This document shows, piece by piece, positions 57,110-64,000 of a stretch of DNA of 64,000 nucleotides (position 1 is its first letter; every line of letters starts with the position of its first letter). The notes beneath the pieces were generated by a model. That model had not been told where the DNA came from, did no database searches, and saw only the letters and a program-made list of their open reading frames with translations. The DNA is taken from NCBI GenBank assembly GCA_016748015.1, contig JAAOMT010000302.1, forward strand, positions 275,725-339,724, in the 5' to 3' direction. Position numbers and translations under genes: made by a program. Origin of the DNA: Geosiphon pyriformis (Eukaryota > Glomeromycota > Glomeromycetes > Archaeosporales > Geosiphonaceae).

Positions 57110-59182
57110 TTAGAAAAAAACTTAGATTTAAGACTAATCTGCCAAAAAACTTTTTTAATAAAACTTTGTATTATCCATCTTTGTATAGGCTAAAATTATT
57201 TGAACAGATATAAGCAAAAAACAAGATGGCTTTATTAATCTGGTTTTTTAATGCAATAAGTATTCTTGGTTATTTATTTGTATACTGGTTTCTAGATTTA
57301 CAGATTGCAAGTTAAGTGCCAAAAAAGCCACTACAATTTCCTGTTAAGTTGAAAATCAACTTTGTAAATAATTTTTTGACAGATCTAATAAATATATTTT
57401 TGGATAACAATATGTCTTTGGTAAATAAGTTATCTTGTATATTCTTCTTCTCTAGTTACTTTCTAATGTCTAATATTCCAAATAGTTTATGTTACTTTAA
57501 TATGATTTAACTTTTAAAACAACTTGGTATTGTTTTTAGTGATTAATTATTGGACAAATATGGCTCAGTAATAGATTGAAAAACTTTTTGTTATTGAAAA
57601 AAACTGAGTTTAAAAGGCCCAATACCAATGTAATTTGTAAAAGCTTTGATTTACATAAACAATCCTTTTATTGATATTATGGAGTGTAGTTTTAACTTTG
57701 GCTGTTCAGATTTTTATGGCTTAAAAAATTTCTGAATGTTTAGAAACATTTACATAAACTATAAACAGAAAAAATTAATGTATATACTGGATTATTAAGT
57801 AATTTAGATACAGTAAATGTAATAAATAAAGCAATAATATATTTTTTTGAAGTTAAAATGAGTTTGAGTGTTAAAGTTTTAGGTTTGCTATTATTAACAA
57901 TAGCTGAATTACAAGCTATTGCTTTGGCTTTAAAATGTGTTTTTTCTTTTTGTTCAGTGGTTTTACATATAAACAGCCAAGCCACTATAAATGCATATAT
58001 ATTAAAGTTTGTACTTTGTATATTTGATTTTAGAAACAAATATTGGGTTAAAAAGTAATATATGGCCAACTTAATAAAATTTAAAGACATTTCTGTTATA
58101 TAAGTAAAAGTTAAAAACTATTTAAAAAATGCTAACAATAATAAAGCCAATATTTTTATGGATAATATAATATAATTTTGTATTTTTTTATCTATTAATA
58201 TGTATAAAAGATTTATTTTAACAAATAATTTGTTTGTTTTAAGTAATACTTATTATTTTGTTTGTAATATCTATTAAATAATTAATTGAGTTCAATAAAA
58301 AGCAGATCTGAATATAAGAATTTTAAAAAAGTCTTTCATTTAGAACATTAATTGGTACTGTATTATTTCAGTTTAACACTTTAACTTTTATATGTTTTTT
58401 AACTTTACTAGCAAACTTTTAATAGTTTTTTGCATATATTTAATAAAAACAATATATAAGAACTGTTAACTATAATTAAAAAAAGACTGTTTAACAAAAA
58501 GTACCTAAGTGTATTATATCTGTTTTGTAGTAATGTTAAATTGTCTAATTATGTTTTTACTTGTTCAAAAAATACTTTAGTATATTTTAAGATTTTGTTG
58601 AATTATGCTAAATTGTAAATGTCTTTAATAAAAGTCTGTTTTTTATCAATCTTTTCAATACTATGTATTCTTTTTTTAAAGATATCTAATATTAATATTT
58701 ATAAGATTTTGTATAAAAAGTTTGTTTTTAAAAATTGGATTAATAAAGTGGCTTTAAGATTTGAAAATAAAAAAAAGACTTTGATAGTAATAGCTCACTT
58801 TGTTTAATATTTTGCTAATATATATTGTAATAAAATATAAAATTTTAGATCAAAGTATAAAGTTGATATAAAAAAAAATGGCTTGGTTAAAAACATAAAG
58901 GTAATATTTGAAATATATACTTTAATTTCTTTTAGCAAAAATAATTTGTCTACTTAAAATTGTTGAGTCTTTTACTGTTAATTTTAAATTACACAAAGCT
59001 TGTTTGTTTTTTTTAAGATTAAATAATGGTTTAAAGATCAATATGAATATATAGTATAGTCTTAATTTGTTTAAATGATCAGTTATATATAATAAGTACA
59101 TAAACCATATTTAATTTGAATTACTTAGTTTGTTTTTGTATAATTGGACTGTACTTATTAATAAAATAAAATAAAATAAAAA
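57110..59182 (+). pseudogene. LINE copy 1: C-terminal half with RNase H and Cys domain
   Basis: Non-LTR retrotransposon remnant, 5'-truncated. From 57200: MALLIWFFNAISILG, then LQFPVKLKINFVNNFL (57316-57510). RNase H: TIAELQAIALALKC and VVLHINSQATINAYI (57858-58058; the usual Asp in T-D-S-Q is Asn), then WVKK and a VKVK-N segment. Next, FILTNNLFVLSNTYYFV near 58208-58255. Cys part: LYLFCSNVKLSNYVFTC near 58515-58575, then KKFVFKNWINKVALRFENKK (58619-58807). It ends in an A-rich tail with repeated ATAAA near 59160-59182. Several frames, many stops. Wording resembles mycorrhizal-fungal LINE proteins I remember. Confidence 0.65.
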
Positions 59183-61384
59183 TTTATACCAAAAAAACTG
59201 ATTAAATTGAATTTTTAAACAATAAATTCTAATTAACAATAATAATTAATAGTATTAATTTTAAAATACTTTTATATATTTTTATAAAAAATAAATTTGA
59301 CCAAACCAATTTAGTTTAATATTAAATTTTACTGAAAATATAAGAACTAAAAAACATCATATTTATTATATTTTATTTATAAATCATAATTTAATTAGAA
59401 AAAAAGTTTAAAAAATGCTTAAAAATAATTTAATTTAATTATTTATAAATCTTTAATTCTTAATAATTTTATTAATAAAAAAAATAAAAAATTTATATTT
59501 AATATTATTAATTAATAAAATTTTTAATGTTTTTAAAAAAACAAAATAATTTTTTATATTTAACTTAATTAATAAATATTAACTAGTTAAAATAAATCTA
59601 AAAACAGATATAAAACAGTATAAAATAACAATTATGAGTTTAATATAAAATTAATTACTTTTATAATATTTAAAAATTACTAAATATAATTTATTTAAAA
59701 ATTTTGTAAAAATTTATTGTTGTTTATTTAGATAATATAAATGTTTTTTTATTAATATTTACAAATTATTTAAAAAATTAAAACAAGCTAAATTCTAATT
59801 AAATTTAAAAAAATACTTTTTTAGAAAAAATAAATTAATATTTCTAAAATATATAATAAAAAAATAGACAAAATAAAAAAACTTAATGTTTTAAAACTTA
59901 ACAAAAATAAGAAAATTTTTAAATTTTAAATTTTATTATTGATATTTTGTAAAATAATTATTAAATATTTCTAAATTTTTTAATTATTTATTATTTAAAA
60001 ATATAACTATTTATAATTATATTACTTATTTAACTTAATATAAATGATTAAAACTTTTAAAAATTATTATTTAAGTAAATATATTTTTATTTATAATATT
60101 ACCAAAAATATTTATATTATTATTAATTTTATATTGTAAATTTATTTTAATTTATATTATTTAAAACTTTATCAAAAATAAAATCAATAATTAAGAGTTT
60201 TTTATTAAATATAATATTTTTTTAAAATACCAGTTTTAATAATTATAATATTAAAATTTTTATAAGATTCAAAAATAATAATAATATATTAAAATTGTTA
60301 AAAAAGATCAAAATAACAAAAAACAAAACAGAAATAACAATAAATATAAAAAATTAAATTGTTAATTTTATAAATTATGTATTCAAAAAAAATTAACCAA
60401 TTTGTTTTAAACATATTATAAAAAATAATTACTTTTTTTAATTAATAAAAAAAAAATTTTAATATTATTTTTATTTATTAAAATTAACTAATAAGTAAAA
60501 AACTTAAAATAAACAATAATATATTGTTAAATACCAGTAAACTTTAATATAATTTAAGAAACTTTACTAAAAACACTAAAAATTATTTGAATATTAATAG
60601 CAAAAATGTTTTTAAGCATATTATACAAAATAATAGCAATAAAAAAAAGAAATAAAATCAAAAACCACCAAAAATTTAATAATTTTAAATGTAAAAAAAT
60701 AAACTAATTAGTCTAACTTAAAAAGTTATATTTAAAAAAATTTAAAAAACAAACTTTATGTAAAACAGATTTATATTGTTTTTAAACATAAATTTTATAT
60801 TAAAAAAACTATATACAAACCAAAAAACAGTTTTTATAAAAGCTAATTTAATTTTAAAAAAAGTATTAAGTATCAAAATAAAGATTATTTATTTAAAAAA
60901 ATTTAATAACTATTAATTGTTTTTTAAGTATTATTAAAAACAGTATTATTAAAAAACAAAAAAATTGAGTTTATTTCTATTTAATTAACTTAATTCTTAA
61001 AATTAAATGATTTAATAAGTTAATTAATTAAAAATATATAAAAAATTATATATTATTTTGTTTTTAAAATTAATATAAATTTACCAAAAATTAATATAAT
61101 AAGTAATATAACTAATAACTAATCAGAATTAATTTTAACAAACATATTACTATTATTATTATTTAAAAAAAATTATTATTTATAATCAGATTTAAATTAA
61201 GTATTATAATTAATACAATTATAATAAAATTAGTATAATTATTAAAAAACCAAATAAAACCAATATTTTATTTTTTATAAAAAAAAAAAAAACTTTAAAA
61301 ATTAAATTATGTTTTAAAAAATATTAAAAAAAATTATTTTTAAGTATTTTAAAAAAATTGGTATTTTTAATAACTATATTAAAA
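59183..61384. other. extremely AT-rich gene-free stretch
   Basis: Almost only A and T with short TAAT/TTAA/AAAATT motifs, no supported frame and no clear tandem unit. I see nothing to annotate. Confidence 0.6.
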
Positions 61385-63350
61385 CTAGTTTTAAATTATT
61401 GCTTAAATTTATAAATTTGGAAGATGTTTTTAACTGTTTTTTGATTATTAGTTTTTGAATTTACAGACTTTAGACTAAACTCCATCTAATTTTTTGTAGT
61501 ATTTTGTTAGATTGAAAATTAGTTCTATAAACAATTTTTTTGCCAAAGTAATAAAGATGTTTTTAGTTAACAAACTTTTATTAATAAACAACTTGTTTCA
61601 GATTTTTTACAATTTAGACAGATTTCTAATATTTAATATCTTAAAAAAAACAGTATATTATAAGATAATAGTATCTCTAAAGTGTTTTGGTATTGTTTTT
61701 TATAATAAACTTTTGGACAAACATAGTGTATTAATAACTTAGAAGATATTTTATTGTTGAAAAAAATTGAGTCCAAAGAATCTTATTATATCTTGATTTA
61801 TTATGATATTTGGTTTTTTAAGTGAATTAAATTTTGGCATCACAAATATAGTGACTGTTTCTAATTTAGTATCTTATAGTGTTTTGAGTTTAGATAATTT
61901 TGGGTCAATAAAAGATCTTTTGTATAAGATTTGGGATAATATCTTTGATGTATATATTGATGATTTACTAAAAAACTTAAGCTCATTAAGGATAATAAAT
62001 GAAACAGCTGTCTACTTTCTGATTGTAAATATAAGTATTAATGTTGAAGTTTCTAATATAGTGTTCTCTATATTAACAGAACTGCAAATTGTTATCTTAG
62101 TCTTAAAATATATGTCATTTTTTAGCTTTATGGTTTTATATTTAAATAATTAAATGACTATTAATACATATATTTTAGAGTTTTATAATTAATATTAAAT
62201 AAAAAGATATTATGTTGTTAATTTAATTAAATACAAGAATTTAAAAGTAGTTTGGTTAAAAGTTAAGAGTTATTTGAATGTTTCTGGTAATAATTATGCT
62301 AATAAACTGGTTAGAGCTGTTATTTATTTTTTTCTGTTTCTTTCTATAAAAATTTTGAAAAGATATTTGGTTGCTAATAATCTAGTTGTTTCTGATAATA
62401 CTTGTTATTATATTTGGGATATTTATAAAGCAATTGCTAGTTTATATTAAAAAGTTAACTCTGGTACTAAGATTGTTACTAGCTCTTTTATTTGTAAAAT
62501 TAATTAAATTTAGACATCATTGGTTTAATACTCCAATTTTTACATATTTTTTGATTTTATTAGCAAAGCTATGGCTAATCTCAGAACTTATATAATAAAG
62601 ACAGTTTATAAAAAACTTTTAGTTGCTATTTATAAAAGGTTATATGACAAAACATACTTTAATGTTTTATACCTATTTTGTAGAAATGTAAAATTTTTAG
62701 ATTATTTATTTATGTATTTAGAAGATGTATTTTAGTAAAAAAAATTAATTTTGAATTATGTTGAATTTTGGTTATCTTTAACTGATAAGAGAATGCTTTT
62801 ATTATCTTTTATTTTGTGGTTTTTTTACTTTTGTCTATTTAATATTGGTTTATATATAGTGTTTTGCAAAAATTTTGTTCTAAAAAATTAATTAAAAAAT
62901 GTTTTAATAATATATAATAATAATAAAAGATGATTTCTGCTTTAATGAATTTTTTTTGTTAATTGGTTAATTACTATTACCAAAAAATATAATTAGTTAG
63001 AATTAAGTTCAAATTGGAGGCAAAGAAAACCAGATTAGTAAATAATAATAGTATAATCCTTATAGTAATTGTTAGTTTGTGTTCAGATTTATTTAATAAG
63101 ATAATTTGTATGTTTAATATTATTGAATCAATAGTAATTAATTTTAATAGATATATATTTTATATATTTTTTTTTGAAATAGATAATAGTTTATATGTAT
63201 ATATAAATATATAGTGTTATTTAGATTGGCCCAAATAATTGGTTATATATAGTAAATACATAAATTATGTTTAGTTAAAATTACTTAGTCTAAATTTGCA
63301 TACTAAATAGTAATTAGACTATACTTATTAATTAATAAAAAAAAAAACTT
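61385..63350 (+). pseudogene. LINE copy 2: C-terminal half, parallel to copy 1
   Basis: Collinear with copy 1. INNFFAKVIKMFLVNK (61512-61742) matches VNNFLTDLINIFLDN. An RNase H relic, SILTELQIVILVLKYM and VLYLNN, is at 61803-62153, then NLIKYKNLKVVWLKVKSYLNVSGNN near 62220-62290. YLVANNLVVSDNTCYYIWDIY is near 62366-62430; a degraded Cys part and KLEAKKTRLVNNN near 63012. The last 130 bases before the A-rich tail (about 63200-63350) match 59045-59182. More decayed than copy 1. Confidence 0.6.
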
Positions 63351-63882
63351 TAAATAAAAAAAACTTTTATTTAAAGCCAAAATAAATATTATAAATTAAT
63401 AAATAACTGGTTTTTAACTTTTTTTATTTAAAAAAAGCATTTTTGTATAATATTATTAAGTAGTTCTTATAATTATAAGTATTTTATTGGTAAAAAAAAC
63501 TACTAATTGCTTTAAAAAATATAAAAATTATAGTTTTTTTATTTTTTATTTTAATTATAATTATAAAAATATAAAAAAAAATTATTTTTATTATTAAAAA
63601 ATTAAAAAAATAAATTTAAAACTTTAAATTTAAATTATATATAAAACTAAATTTATTAAAAAATAATAATACAAAATTTTGTTTTTAAAAAAACAATATT
63701 TAATAAATAATAATTGTTAATAAAAATTTTTTTTTTCTTTTATATTCTAAATTTTCAAAAATCATTTTTTGAAAAAGAAGTTTTTTATTTTTTTGTTTTT
63801 GTCTTTTTTATTCTATTATCTTTAATATTCTCAAACAAATAATCTTTTTGTAGTAGATCTGGTGGTTGTTTCTAATAATAAT
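63351..63882. other. AT-rich spacer, nothing recognised
   Basis: Long A and T runs; T-rich from about 63720 (possible LINE 5' leader of the following gene). No ORF or RNA gene seen. Confidence 0.5.
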
Positions 63883-64000
63883 ATGTCTAAAAAAAAACAT
63901 CCAAAGAAGTTCTTTATAGATTTGTTGGAGATTCTTTTTTTCAAAAAAAAAGAGTTTCTATATACAACATCAAGCATTCCAGTAATGAAAAAAATATTTT
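63883..64000 (+). pseudogene. start of a third LINE-type protein, open to window end
   Basis: ATG at 63883 reads MSKKKHPKKFFIDLLEILFF and stays open for 39 codons to the edge. The Lys-rich opening with a following basic run and TSSIPVMKK resembles the N-terminus of the LINE-like proteins noted above. With the truncated copies ending upstream it suggests a separate insertion. Intactness cannot be judged. Confidence 0.4.

Noticed and set aside
59183-61384. Mitochondrial or plastid DNA because of the extreme AT content
   Set aside because: No organelle gene, tRNA or rRNA is recognisable, and it is flanked on both sides by nuclear-type LINE relics.

Overview
This window is a graveyard of transposable elements from a very AT-rich eukaryotic nuclear genome. 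I see no intact host gene, rRNA, tRNA or CRISPR array. The best guess for the organism is an arbuscular mycorrhizal fungus (Glomeromycotina, perhaps Gigasporaceae). That rests on overall base composition, very sparse CpG, and decayed LINE-type proteins in both flanks that resemble the high-copy reverse transcriptase/RNase H proteins I remember from those genomes. This placement is inference.

Positions 2233-56983 are filled with Ty3/gypsy LTR retrotransposons of two related subfamilies. Subfamily I (elements O, A, D, E) lies on the + strand. Subfamily II (elements B, C and a solo LTR, F) lies on the - strand. They are nested. O is oldest, and its 5' LTR is split into 2233-2731, 22512-22699 and 32574-32802. 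A (2732-22507) sits inside that LTR, and B (11795-21609) sits inside A. C (22700-32569) sits in the same O LTR with a perfect CTGG target-site duplication. Next come a truncated O body (32803-35831) and then D (35832-56983). D is interrupted by E (42799-53888, perfect CCAT duplication), and E is interrupted by solo LTR F (47074-48043).

Both subfamilies share an unusual gene order: gag with a CCHC knuckle, aspartic protease, a Cys-rich zinc module (ZnF1), a helical spacer, a second Cys cluster (ZnF2, C-x2-C-x3-C-x4-C-x2-C), dUTPase, a linker, reverse transcriptase, RNase H, integrase, and finally a separate 222-236 codon ORF that ends at or inside the 3' LTR. Much of this survives in one reading frame within individual copies: ZnF1 to integrase in A; gag knuckle to ZnF1, and helix to integrase, in E. 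The ancestor therefore probably made one long gag-pol polyprotein. The dUTPase would keep uracil out of cDNA during reverse transcription. The Cys modules and the post-integrase ORF have no function I can assign.

Every element is broken. Stops fall mostly at former Gln and Trp codons, and catalytic Asp codons have repeatedly become Asn, a C-to-T/G-to-A decay pattern on both strands. The dUTPase segment is nevertheless the longest uninterrupted stretch in A, B and C.

The flanks (1-2232 and 56984-64000) are even richer in AT. They hold a diverged LTR scrap, an N-terminal LINE fragment, two parallel 5'-truncated LINE copies (57110-59182 and 61385-63350) with matching 3' ends, and the start of a third LINE open to the window end.
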